The position numbers were made by a program, and so were the translations under genes. From Sphingomonas populi (lineage in GTDB: Bacteria > Pseudomonadota > Alphaproteobacteria > Sphingomonadales > Sphingomonadaceae), in NCBI RefSeq assembly GCF_004208535.1, contig NZ_SGIS01000031.1, forward strand, positions 1 to 61,607: a DNA stretch of 61,607 bases, given 5' to 3'. Numbering within the stretch: position 1 is the stretch's first letter; each line of letters starts with the position of its first letter. The notes under the pieces are model-generated. The model ran no database searches and was not told the DNA's origin. It saw nothing but the letters and a program-made list of their open reading frames with translations. Positions 1 through 7,880 of this stretch are shown here, one piece after another.

Positions 1-310
1 CATGCTGGTGGGCGCGTACGATGGTGCTGTCGATCATCAGCCATTCAAGATCGGCCTCACGCGTCAGCACCGACAACATCGCGTCGAGAACGCCCATCTC
101 GATCCAGCGATAATAGCGCCGTTTTACAGACCGATAGTCGCCGAGCCGTTCCGGCAGGTCGCGCCAGCGCCCGCCCGAGCGCGCCATCCACAGCAGAGCA
201 TCCAGAAATTTCCGGTTGTCGGTGCGGGGGCCACGCTTACCCTTCGTCCCGCCAGGCACGAACCCTTTGATCCGGTCCCATTGATCATCCCGAAGCGCAT
301 CGCAATCCAT
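1..310 (-). mobile_element. IS5-family transposase, N-terminal part (cut by window edge)
   Basis: Read on the minus strand from an ATG at 310, the frame stays open to the window edge and gives about 103 residues. It starts MDCDALRDDQWDRIKGF, continues through a helix-turn-helix-like stretch rich in Arg and Trp (WRDLPERLG, YYRWIEMG), and ends at IDSTIVRAHQHA, where the Asp is the first acidic residue of a DDE transposase. This is the usual N-terminal layout of IS5-group transposases (DUF4096-type first half). The rest of the gene, including the other two acidic residues, lies outside the window, so intactness cannot be judged. The element sits directly behind sdhA, whose stop is at 389, so 311-388 should contain one IS end. 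Confidence 0.88.
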
Positions 311-388
311 CGCTGATCTCCAAAAATCAGCCTTGAATCCGATTTAACAGCGATTGGGAATCCCTGATCCTTAAATCGTCACCACGTC
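311..388. repeat. Presumed IS5 terminus next to the sdhA stop
   Basis: This short non-coding strip separates the transposase start from the sdhA stop. On the minus strand it contains GGGATTCCCAATCGCTG, which resembles the outer inverted repeat of an IS5-type element. The matching end is outside the window, so the exact boundary and any target duplication cannot be confirmed. Confidence 0.45.
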
Positions 389-2206
389 CTAGTACACGCG
401 TTTCTTGGGTTTGATGTACTCGGCGTCGTCGGTCAGCGTGTAATCGTGGACCGGGCGATAATCGAGCGTCACCTTGCCATCCGAGCCGCCCCAGCCGTCG
501 AACCAACTGATCGTGTGCTTCATCCAGTTGGTGTCGTCGCGATCGGGGAAATCCTCGTGCGCGTGCGCGCCGCGCGATTCCTTGCGGGCTTCGGCGCTGG
601 TGATCGTGGCGACCGCCTGGCACATGAGGTTGTCGAGTTCGAGCGTCTCGACCAGATCGGTGTTCCAGATCAGCGAGCGATCGGTGACGCGGACGTCCTG
701 AAGGCGCTTGTTGACCTGCTGCATCTTGGCGACGCCTTCGCTGAGCAGCGCGCTGTCGCGGAACACCGCAGCATGCTTCTGCATCGTGCGCTGCATCTCA
801 AGCCGGATTTCCGCCGTCGTCGAACTGCCGTCGGCATTGCGGAACCTGTCGAGCCGCGCGAGCGCGAGATCGGCCGAGTCCTTGGGCAGCGGCTGCTGCG
901 TGGCGTTGGGCTTGAGCGTCTCTTTCAGGTGCAGGCCGGTAGCGCGGCCGAACACGACGAGATCGATCAGCGAGTTCGAGCCGAGTCGATTTGCGCCGTG
1001 GACCGAGACGCAGGCGGCTTCGCCGACCGCGAACAGGCCGGGCACCGACACTTCGGGATCGTCGCCGACCTTGGTGACGACCTGGCCGTGATAGTTACAC
1101 GGGATGCCGCCCATGTTGTAATGCACCGTCGGCGTGACGGGGAGCGGCTGGCGCGCGAGATCGACGCCGGCGAAGATCTTGCCGCTCTCGGTGATGCCGG
1201 GGAGCCGTTCGGCCAGCACCTTGGGATCGATGTGATCGAGGTGCAGGAAGATATGGTCCTTGTGCTCGCCGACGCCCCGCCCTTCGCGCATTTCCAGCGC
1301 CATCGAACGCGAGACGACGTCGCGCGAGGCGAGATCCTTGGCGGAGGGGGCATAGCGCTCCATGAAGCGCTCGCCCTCGGAATTGGTCAGGTAGCCGCCT
1401 TCGCCGCGTGCGCCCTCGGTGATGAGCACGCCCGCGCCATAGATGCCGGTCGGGTGGAACTGGACGAATTCGAGATCCTGCAGGGGCAGGCCGGCGCGCA
1501 GCACCATGCCGCCGCCGTCGCCGGTGCAGGTGTGCGCCGAGGTCGCCGAGAAATAGCAGCGGCCGTAGCCGCCGGTCGCCAGCACCACCGCCTGCGCGCG
1601 GAAGCGGTGGATCGCGCCGGTTTCCATGCAGAGCGCGATCACGCCACGGCAGACCGGCACGCCGTCAGCGCCCTTCTCCATGATGAGATCGAGCGCGAAA
1701 TATTCGATGTAGAAATCGGCGTCGTACTTGAGGCTCTGCTGATAGAGCGCGTGGAGCATCGCGTGGCCGGTGCGGTCGGCGGCGGCGCAGGTGCGCTGTA
1801 CGGGCGGGCCTTCGCCCATGTTCTGCATGTGGCCGCCGAACGGGCGCTGGTAGATCGTGCCGTCCTCGTTGCGGCTGAACGGCACGCCGGCATGTTCGAG
1901 TTCATAGACGGCGGCGGGCGCCTCGCGCACCATATATTCGATCGCGTCCTGGTCGCCGAGCCAGTCGGAACCCTTGACGGTGTCGTACATATGCCACGTC
2001 CAATGGTCGGGCGTGTTGTTGCCGAGGCTGGCGGCGATGCCGCCCTGCGCCGCGACCGTATGGCTGCGCGTCGGAAACACTTTGGTGATGCAGGCGGTGC
2101 GCAGGCCGGCCTCGGCGCTGCCCATCGTCGCGCGCAGGCCCGAACCGCCGGCGCCGACCACGACGGTATCGTAGCTGTGGTCGATGATCTTATAGGCGTC
2201 AGACAT
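389..2206 (-). CDS. sdhA: Succinate dehydrogenase flavoprotein subunit
   Basis: This is the catalytic subunit of complex II (succinate:quinone oxidoreductase), which oxidises succinate to fumarate on the cytoplasmic face of the inner membrane. The 605-residue protein has the usual family length. It has an N-terminal dinucleotide fold (VVVGAGGSGLRA, about 16-27), the SHTVAAQGG motif whose His49 binds FAD covalently, and a late NRLGSNSL motif of the FAD domain. The ATG at 2206 was chosen because it overlaps the sdhD stop by one base (TGATG), implying translational coupling. The longer open frame upstream is only a shadow of sdhD. An IS5 end lies within about 80 bp of the stop, where sdhB would stand in a canonical sdhCDAB operon. 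Confidence 0.98.
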   Translation of the reverse strand: MSDAYKIIDHSYDTVVVGAGGSGLRATMGSAEAGLRTACITKVFPTRSHTVAAQGGIAASLGNNTPDHWTWHMYDTVKGSDWLGDQDAIEYMVREAPAAVYELEHAGVPFSRNEDGTIYQRPFGGHMQNMGEGPPVQRTCAAADRTGHAMLHALYQQSLKYDADFYIEYFALDLIMEKGADGVPVCRGVIALCMETGAIHRFRAQAVVLATGGYGRCYFSATSAHTCTGDGGGMVLRAGLPLQDLEFVQFHPTGIYGAGVLITEGARGEGGYLTNSEGERFMERYAPSAKDLASRDVVSRSMALEMREGRGVGEHKDHIFLHLDHIDPKVLAERLPGITESGKIFAGVDLARQPLPVTPTVHYNMGGIPCNYHGQVVTKVGDDPEVSVPGLFAVGEAACVSVHGANRLGSNSLIDLVVFGRATGLHLKETLKPNATQQPLPKDSADLALARLDRFRNADGSSTTAEIRLEMQRTMQKHAAVFRDSALLSEGVAKMQQVNKRLQDVRVTDRSLIWNTDLVETLELDNLMCQAVATITSAEARKESRGAHAHEDFPDRDDTNWMKHTISWFDGWGGSDGKVTLDYRPVHDYTLTDDAEYIKPKKRVY

Positions 2207-2601
2207 CAGGCGGGCACTCCGGCGGCGGCGGTGAACGCCACTTTGAGAATCGAGAAGATCGCGATCGCCGACGTGGCGACCACGAAGAAGTTGAGCAAGA
2301 ACATCAGCGCGACGCGGGTTTCGGCATGGACGTAATCCTCGATCACGACCTGAAGCCCGAGCCGGAAGTGCCAGAACACCGAGACGATCAGCAGGATCAT
2401 CGGCACCGCTACCCATGCCGAGGCGAGCCACGGCCGTACCGTTCCGTAATCATAGGCCGGCAGCCGCGCGATCACGATGACGAACCACAGCATCAGGAAA
2501 AGGTTGGACGCCGCCGTGATGCGATGCGTCAGCCAGTGATGCGCGCCAGCCTTGGCGCTGCCGAGGCCGCGAACGCGACCCAGTTCCGTACCGCCACGCA
2601 T
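2206..2601 (-). CDS. sdhD: Succinate dehydrogenase membrane anchor subunit
   Basis: Small hydrophobic anchor of complex II that carries electrons toward ubiquinone with SdhC. The 131-residue protein has three predicted membrane helices, around residues 30-48, 62-80 and 98-122. A His in the first helix region (HHWLTHRITA) and one in HFRLGLQVVIEDY are candidate heme/quinone-site residues by analogy to the family. It overlaps sdhC by one base at 2601 (TAATG) and sdhA by one base at 2206, so C, D and A form a tightly coupled operon. Sequence similarity within this family is low; position and topology carry most of the assignment. Confidence 0.93.
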   Translation of the reverse strand: MRGGTELGRVRGLGSAKAGAHHWLTHRITAASNLFLMLWFVIVIARLPAYDYGTVRPWLASAWVAVPMILLIVSVFWHFRLGLQVVIEDYVHAETRVALMFLLNFFVVATSAIAIFSILKVAFTAAAGVPA

Positions 2602-3011
2602 TATTTGGCTCCCAACAGAAAGGCCCAGAACGCGATCGTCGCGAGCACCGAGAAGACGAAGGTCGCCATCGCCGCGCGCTTGGCGCTGTTCAGTTCATAG
2701 CCGGCGCCAGTGTCGAGGATGAAGTGGCGGATGCCGCTCGCCATGTGCTGGAAGAACGACAGGGTCAGCCCCACCCCGAAGATATAGCCGAGCGCGCCCT
2801 TGCCGAATTCGGCGAAGACCATGTGGAACACCGCATAGCTCTGCGGGCCGCCGGCGATCGCCGCGAGCCACCAGACCAGCAGCAACGTGCCGACCGTCGC
2901 CATGCCGCTGCCGGTCACGCGGTGGAGAATCGAGACCGTCATATGCGGTCCCCACCTCCAGATGCTGAGGTGCGGGCTTAACGGGCGGGCGGCGGGGCGT
3001 TGGCTGGCCAA
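2601..3011 (-). CDS. sdhC: Succinate dehydrogenase cytochrome b556 subunit
   Basis: Cytochrome b subunit of complex II. The 136-residue protein has the SdhC signature near the N-terminus (RPLSPHLSIW, then SILHRVTGSG), where the Ser and Arg contribute to the quinone site. The heme-ligand candidate His lies in the second helix (HMASGIRHFILD). Three membrane helices are predicted, around 38-55, 70-92 and 110-133. It is the first gene of the sdhCDA operon. The gap 3012-3195 separates it from the divergent chemoreceptor gene and should hold promoters for both, although no clear -35/-10 pair was recognised. Confidence 0.95.
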   Translation of the reverse strand: MASQRPAARPLSPHLSIWRWGPHMTVSILHRVTGSGMATVGTLLLVWWLAAIAGGPQSYAVFHMVFAEFGKGALGYIFGVGLTLSFFQHMASGIRHFILDTGAGYELNSAKRAAMATFVFSVLATIAFWAFLLGAK

Positions 3012-3195
3012 GGGCTGATCCTCTTACGGGCTATGGGCGCCGTATTAGTCGGCACACGCCCCGATGCAAGCGCTGCGACGCAATATGAATCGGCGGCGGC
3101 CCGGCGTTGGTTCCTAACCTCACCTTAACCAGCTTCGCTCTAGCCGGGGCACTGGGCGCATATTCGCGTCCTTCGCCCGCATTGGGAGTCGCTGC

Positions 3196-4554
3196 TTGCC
3201 CCTCACGGATCTGCCCGCACCCGGTGCTATCGCGGCGACGTTCGATATCGGCGCGCGGCTGCGCGCGTTCGACATGGATCCGGCGGTGCTGGCGACCTGC
3301 CGCGAGCTGTGGGCGATCCTCGAACCCGATGCGCGCGCGATCTCCGAAGGCTATTGGGCGCAGTGGCTTCGCCGCTTTTCCGACGAGCGCGTGTGGGCGC
3401 GGCACGAGACCGAGCGGATGGTCGACATCGGCTGCACCTTCCTGCGCGACCGCTTTCTCGATCCCACCGGGCGCGCGTGGATCGAATCGATCGAGCGCGC
3501 GGTCGCTTCGGCGGCAAAGGGCGGAATCGCGCCGATGGCGCTGCGCGCGATGATCTGCGCGAGCGATCGGGTCGCGCTGACGGTGCTGCTCAAGCGGGTC
3601 AGCGCCGATGATGCGCGGCTGCCGGCGATGCTCGACGCGCTGATGCGGCTGTCCGCGCTGGAGGCCGACGTCACCGGATCAATCTATCGCAGTTACGATG
3701 AGCATGCCGCGCTCGTCGCGCGTGAGCGACTCGCCGCGCAGTTCCGCGAGGGGATCACCGAGGTGGTCGAAAGCGCGGCTGAAGGCAGCGCCGCGTTGCG
3801 CTTGCATTCGGTGCGGACCTCGGCCGCGACGCGCGGGATGCTCGGCAAGACATCGGAGGTCGCCGCCGCCGCCGAGCAATCGGCGATGGCGATGCGCGAA
3901 GCGGCGCGGACCGCCGCCGGGCTGATCCGCGCGATCGGGGATGCGCGCGGCGAAGTCGAGGCCGCCGCCGAGATCGCCACGCGCGCGTCCGCGCAGGCGA
4001 GCCAGGCGGTCGGCATGTCGGAGGCACTGAGCGAGCATGCCAAGTCGATCGAATCGATCCTCGGCCTCATTCGCGATATCGCCGGGCAGACCAATCTGCT
4101 CGCCCTCAACGCCACGATCGAGGCGGCGCGCGCGGGCGATGCCGGGCGCGGCTTCGCGGTGGTCGCGCAGGAGGTGAAGAGCCTCGCCAGCCAAACCGCG
4201 CGCGCGACCGACGATATCGCCGCCAAGATCGCCGCGATCCAGTCCGCGACACGCTCGACAGTGGTGACCAACGCCTCGATCCAGTCGACCGTCGCCGAGG
4301 TGCAGGACAGCGCCAACCGCATCCGTCGCGCGATGGAGGCGCAGGCGCAGACCGTCACCACGATCACCGCGGCTGTCGACGAGACTGCGCTCGCCGCCGA
4401 TTCGATGTCCCACACCATCGCCACGATCCGCGAGGATACCGAGAGCGTCGCCGCCGATATCGACCAGGTCGGGCGCGGTTTCGAGACGCTCAACGGCAAG
4501 CTCGGCACGCTCAAGACCAGCGCCGCCGATTTCGTGGCGCAGGTCGCGGCCTGA
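3196..4554 (+). CDS. Soluble methyl-accepting chemotaxis protein with globin-like sensor domain
   Basis: A 452-residue receptor without membrane segments. Residues about 15-170 look like a protoglobin/globin-coupled sensor domain. Residues 180-450 form a long coiled coil with the classic MCP hairpin tip at about 287-335 (QTNLLALNATIEAAR and GRGFAVVAQEVKSL), the CheA/CheW contact surface. Aligned to HemAT through the GIAP turn, the proximal heme His position falls on Ala106, so heme binding is doubtful. The start is TTG at 3196, with GGAG seven bases upstream; the first ATG, at residue 27, would cut into the sensor domain. No che genes are in the window, so it must signal to a distant array. 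Confidence 0.88.
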   Translation: MPLTDLPAPGAIAATFDIGARLRAFDMDPAVLATCRELWAILEPDARAISEGYWAQWLRRFSDERVWARHETERMVDIGCTFLRDRFLDPTGRAWIESIERAVASAAKGGIAPMALRAMICASDRVALTVLLKRVSADDARLPAMLDALMRLSALEADVTGSIYRSYDEHAALVARERLAAQFREGITEVVESAAEGSAALRLHSVRTSAATRGMLGKTSEVAAAAEQSAMAMREAARTAAGLIRAIGDARGEVEAAAEIATRASAQASQAVGMSEALSEHAKSIESILGLIRDIAGQTNLLALNATIEAARAGDAGRGFAVVAQEVKSLASQTARATDDIAAKIAAIQSATRSTVVTNASIQSTVAEVQDSANRIRRAMEAQAQTVTTITAAVDETALAADSMSHTIATIREDTESVAADIDQVGRGFETLNGKLGTLKTSAADFVAQVAA

Positions 4555-4655
4555 GCGGTCTGCACGGCATCTGCACACGCGGATGACGGGAAACCCTTTG
4601 GACCGCACCCCCGGCTGCGCCTAGCGCTTGGCCTCCCTTGTCAGGAGGCTTTGCC

Positions 4656-5996
4656 ATGCAGGACGACGCTATTCGGCCGGAGCGTACCCCGGCCATCAAG
4701 ATGCTGTTTGCGATGCTGATCGCGGGCTTGCTCGCGGTGCCGCTCTTCACCGTCTATCTGCTCGTCTACGATCGCCAGTCGCAGTCGCGCACCGCGCGCG
4801 CGTCGATCGCCGAAGGGTGGGGCGGCGCGCAGGTGATCGCCGGGCCGCTGCTCGCCATCCCCTATCTCGCGCAGACGCAGGAGGCGGTGAGCGAAGGGGG
4901 CAAGCAGGTTACGAAGACCGCGAGCGTCTGGCGCACGCTGATGCTGACGCCCGATGTTGCCGCGATCGACTCGACGCTTGCGCCGCAGGTGCGGCGGCGA
5001 TCGATCTACGAGACGGTAGTGTACGAGGCGCGCAACCGTGGCAGCGCGCGCTTCAGCCTGCCCGCTGATCTGAGCCGCTACGGCGTGTCGCGCGAGGCGC
5101 TTGCGCTGGACCGCGCCGAACTGCGCTTCGGAGTAAGCGATGCAGGCGGGCTGGTCGGCGCGCCGCCGGTGGTGGCGGTCGAGGGGCGGCGGCTTGCCCT
5201 GCAACCGGGCAAGGGGCCACCCGCCACGGGCGGATCGGGCTTCTTCACCGCGTTCGACGCGAGCGCGCTTGGATCAAAGCCGCTGCGCGTCGCCTATGAT
5301 TATCAGGTGCGCGGCAATGGCAGCCTGGCGCTCGCGCCGCTGGGCGGCGATACCGCGTGGACGGTGCGGTCGTCGTGGGCGAGCCCGAGTTTCCAGGGCG
5401 ATTTGCTGCCGGGCACGTCCAAGCTGTCGGCGAAGGGTTTCGCCGCGACGTGGCGAGTCGGCAACCTCGCGCTCGGCCGCGCGCTGGTCTCGACCGATGC
5501 CGATCAGGCCGCCGACAGCCTGCCGGTGACTCAGGCGCGAGTCGATCTGGTCACGCCGGTCGACGTGTACGATCAGGTCAACCGATCCGTGAAATACGGT
5601 TTCCTGTTCATCGGCTTCACCTTCATGGCGTTTCTGATGTTCGACCTGATCGGCGGCGCGCGCGTCTCACCGATCGAGCTTGGGCTGGTCGGCGCGGGGC
5701 TGGTGCTGTTCTTTGTGATGTTGCTGGCGTTCGCCGAGGTGACGGGCTTCATGATCGCCTATGTCGTCGCGGCGGCGGCGATCATCGGGTTGCTCACCGC
5801 TTATTCCTCGGCGGTGTTGCGGAGCCGGCGGCGCGCCGGGTTCATCGCCGCGTTGCTCGTCGCTTTGTACGGCGTGCTGTATGTGCTGCTCAGCCTCGAA
5901 GCCTATTCGCTGCTGATCGGATCGCTGCTGCTGTTCGCGGCGCTCGCCGGGGTGATGTACCTCACACGCGGCATGGACTGGGGCCGGCGCGGGTGA
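4656..5996 (+). CDS. creD: Inner membrane protein CreD family
   Basis: CreD-family inner-membrane protein associated in other bacteria with envelope integrity and the CreBC regulon; its biochemical role is unknown. The 446-residue product has one N-terminal membrane helix (about 14-37), a large periplasmic domain (about 40-305) with the family's VYDQVNRSVKYGFLFIGFTF junction region, and a C-terminal bundle of about five helices. Length matches the E. coli protein (about 450). The ATG at 4656 has AGGAGG eight bases upstream, so the apparent six-residue extension is rejected. No creB or creC lies nearby, so the usual regulator pair is not linked here. Confidence 0.9.
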   Translation: MQDDAIRPERTPAIKMLFAMLIAGLLAVPLFTVYLLVYDRQSQSRTARASIAEGWGGAQVIAGPLLAIPYLAQTQEAVSEGGKQVTKTASVWRTLMLTPDVAAIDSTLAPQVRRRSIYETVVYEARNRGSARFSLPADLSRYGVSREALALDRAELRFGVSDAGGLVGAPPVVAVEGRRLALQPGKGPPATGGSGFFTAFDASALGSKPLRVAYDYQVRGNGSLALAPLGGDTAWTVRSSWASPSFQGDLLPGTSKLSAKGFAATWRVGNLALGRALVSTDADQAADSLPVTQARVDLVTPVDVYDQVNRSVKYGFLFIGFTFMAFLMFDLIGGARVSPIELGLVGAGLVLFFVMLLAFAEVTGFMIAYVVAAAAIIGLLTAYSSAVLRSRRRAGFIAALLVALYGVLYVLLSLEAYSLLIGSLLLFAALAGVMYLTRGMDWGRRG

Positions 5997-6003
5997 GCGG
6001 GAT

Positions 6004-6027
6004 GGGGCATGCCGCAGGGCATGCCCC
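6004..6027. terminator. Hairpin between convergent creD and SDR gene
   Basis: A perfect 10-bp stem (GGGGCATGCC / GGCATGCCCC) with a GCAG loop lies between the convergent stops at 5996 and 6035. There is no strong T-run on either side, so it is probably a shared bidirectional hairpin terminator or 3' end stabiliser rather than a classical intrinsic terminator. Confidence 0.65.
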
Positions 6028-6034
6028 GGTCTCG

Positions 6035-6778
6035 TCAGGCCGAGAGGCCGCCATCGACGTCGATCGTCGTGCCGGTGATGAACGACGCCTCGTCGCTGGC
6101 GAGGAACGCCGTCACCGCCGCGATCTCCTCGCTGCGGCCGTAGCGGCCGATCGGGATCATCGCGGTCAAATGTTCGGCGAATGCGCTGTCGGCGGGGTTC
6201 ATGTCGGTATCGACCGGGCCCGGCTGCACCACATTGACGAGAATGCCGCGCGGCGCGAGATCGCGCGCCCAGCCACGCGCCAGGCCAGCCACCGCCGCCT
6301 TCGAGGCGCCATAGGGGGCGAGGCCCGGCATGAGTGAGCGGTCGCCGTTGATGCTGCCGATGATGATGACGCGCCCGCCGTCGTTGATGCGCGGCGCGGC
6401 GGCGGCGGTGCCGGCCTGCACGCCGCCGACGTTGACCGCGAACATCCGCTCGAACGCGGCGCTGTCGCTCTGGTCGACGGGCGCGATCTCGAACACGCCG
6501 GCATTATGGACGAGGATGTCGAGGCCGCCGAGCGCATCGATCGCCTGTCCGATCGCGTCGGCCTGCGCGGCGGGATCGCCCGCGTTCGCCTGGATGGCGT
6601 GGCCGCGACGGCCGGCGGCGGTGATTGCGCCGACGGTGACGGTGGCGGCTTCCTGGTTGCCGGCATAGGTGATGGCGACGTCCGCGCCTTCGGCGGCGAG
6701 CCGCTTGGCGATGGCGGCGCCGATGCCGCGCGAGCCGCCGGTGACGATCGCCTTCTTACCTTCGAATCTGGTGCTCAT
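6035..6778 (-). CDS. SDR-family NAD(P)-dependent oxidoreductase
   Basis: Classical short-chain dehydrogenase of 247 residues, the usual family size. The cofactor motif TGGSRGIG spans 13-20, NAG is at 92-94, and the catalytic triad reads Ser142, Tyr156 and Lys160 (YGASK). The C-terminal GTTIDVDGG closes the fold as in 3-oxoacyl-ACP reductase-like members. The substrate cannot be deduced. A perfect 24-bp palindrome of TetR-operator type lies about 160 bp upstream. Genes of this kind are often repressed by a neighbouring TetR-family protein, but no such gene is present beside it. Confidence 0.93.
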   Translation of the reverse strand: MSTRFEGKKAIVTGGSRGIGAAIAKRLAAEGADVAITYAGNQEAATVTVGAITAAGRRGHAIQANAGDPAAQADAIGQAIDALGGLDILVHNAGVFEIAPVDQSDSAAFERMFAVNVGGVQAGTAAAAPRINDGGRVIIIGSINGDRSLMPGLAPYGASKAAVAGLARGWARDLAPRGILVNVVQPGPVDTDMNPADSAFAEHLTAMIPIGRYGRSEEIAAVTAFLASDEASFITGTTIDVDGGLSA

Positions 6779-7087
6779 GACGAACTCCGCTGCGCAGTCC
6801 CGCCGGATGGACGGTCTTTCCGCGTCGCGGCGAAGATGGCGGTGCCGGGGGGCATATCAAGCCCGCGCGGCGGGCGGCTGGTGGCCTGACCTCGCAGAAT
6901 ATAAAGCAATATCAGTATTGTAAGTCTCGCAAAAATATTATCTACCGATCGGTAGATAATCCGGCGCCGCGCGCCGCAGCCGCGTTGCAGCACGCGAGGG
7001 AATGTTTGCGAGGCGGCGCATGCTTGTGTAACGGCAGTGCAAAGTCCGGGCGCTTCGCCGCTCACCAGCCACGGGACACCGATCACA
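6779..7087. promoter_or_regulatory. Divergent intergenic region between SDR gene and sdhB
   Basis: This 309-bp gap holds no convincing gene. It contains a locally AT-rich stretch (about 6895-6960) ending in a perfect palindrome. On the minus strand TTACAA followed about 16 bp later by TATTCT could serve the SDR gene, but this pair is weak evidence. The sdhB side (6961-7087) shows no clear promoter. Confidence 0.45.
6937..6960. promoter_or_regulatory. Perfect 24-bp palindrome, TetR-type operator candidate
   Basis: The two 12-bp halves ATTATCTACCGA and TCGGTAGATAAT are exact reverse complements with no spacer. The core TACCGATCGGTA is the form often bound by TetR/AcrR-family repressors. It lies about 160 bp upstream of the SDR start and 128 bp upstream of sdhB, in the AT-rich promoter strip. 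The cognate regulator is not visible in the window. Confidence 0.7.
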
Positions 7088-7870
7088 ATGGCCGAATTCT
7101 TCCTTCCCGCGAACAGCAAGCCCAAAGCGACCGGCAAGGTCCACAAGGCAGCCGCGGAGGCGAAGCGCGTCAAGAAGTTCAAGATCTACCGCTACGATCC
7201 CGATCTTGGCGAGAATCCGCGCTACGACACGTTCGAGATCGATCTCGACACCTGCGGCCCGATGGTGCTCGACGCGCTCATCAAGATGAAATCCGAACAG
7301 GATTCATCGCTGACCTTCCGCCGCTCGTGCCGCGAGGGCATCTGCGGATCGTGCGCGATGAACATGGACGGCAAGAACGGCCTCGCCTGCACCACCGCGA
7401 TCGAGGATATCCGGGGCGACATCCGCATCACCCCGCTGCCGCACATGGACGTCATCAAGGATCTCGTCCCCGATTTCACGCATTTCTACGCGCAATATTC
7501 GTCGATCAAGCCGTGGTTGCAGACCGTGACGCCCAACCCGGGCAAGGAGCGGCTCCAGTCCCCTGAGGACCGCGAGAAGCTCGACGGCCTGTACGAGTGC
7601 ATCCTGTGCGCGTGCTGCTCGACCTCGTGCCCGAGCTATTGGTGGAATTCGGACAAGTTCCTCGGCCCGGCGATCCTGTTGCAGGCCTATCGCTGGCTCG
7701 CCGACAGCCGCGACGAGATGACCGGCGAGCGGCTCGACCAGCTCGAAGACCCGTTCCGTCTGTATCGCTGCCACACGATCATGAACTGCGCCAACGTCTG
7801 CCCGAAGGGGCTGAACCCGGCCAAGGCGATCGCCGAGATCAAGAAAATGGAAGCCGAGCGCGTCCTGTAA
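7088..7870 (+). CDS. sdhB: Succinate dehydrogenase iron-sulfur subunit
   Basis: Electron-transfer subunit of complex II, 260 residues. The 2Fe-2S cluster ligands are Cys81, Cys86, Cys89 and Cys101 (CREGICGSC). The 4Fe-4S and 3Fe-4S ligands follow in CILCACCSTSCP (171-182) and CHTIMNCANVCP (228-239). The ATG at 7088 was preferred over an upstream in-frame start because MAEFFLPANS matches the normal N-terminus. It is unlinked from sdhCDA: 4 kb away and on the opposite strand. zapE follows after 10 bp, so the two are probably cotranscribed. Confidence 0.98.
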   Translation: MAEFFLPANSKPKATGKVHKAAAEAKRVKKFKIYRYDPDLGENPRYDTFEIDLDTCGPMVLDALIKMKSEQDSSLTFRRSCREGICGSCAMNMDGKNGLACTTAIEDIRGDIRITPLPHMDVIKDLVPDFTHFYAQYSSIKPWLQTVTPNPGKERLQSPEDREKLDGLYECILCACCSTSCPSYWWNSDKFLGPAILLQAYRWLADSRDEMTGERLDQLEDPFRLYRCHTIMNCANVCPKGLNPAKAIAEIKKMEAERVL

Positions 7871-7880
7871 GACACGCGGC

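Noticed and set aside
2..316. Open frame of 104 codons on the plus strand at the left edge
   Set aside because: It is the antisense shadow of the IS5 transposase, whose minus-strand frame has clear family motifs.
446..2335. 629-codon plus-strand frame
   Set aside because: Antisense of sdhA; composition is His/Arg/Asp-rich as expected for a reverse frame of GC-rich coding DNA.
6775..7182. 135-codon minus-strand frame spanning the palindrome
   Set aside because: Starts inside sdhB and runs through the AT-rich promoter strip; no domain, and it would bury the operator.
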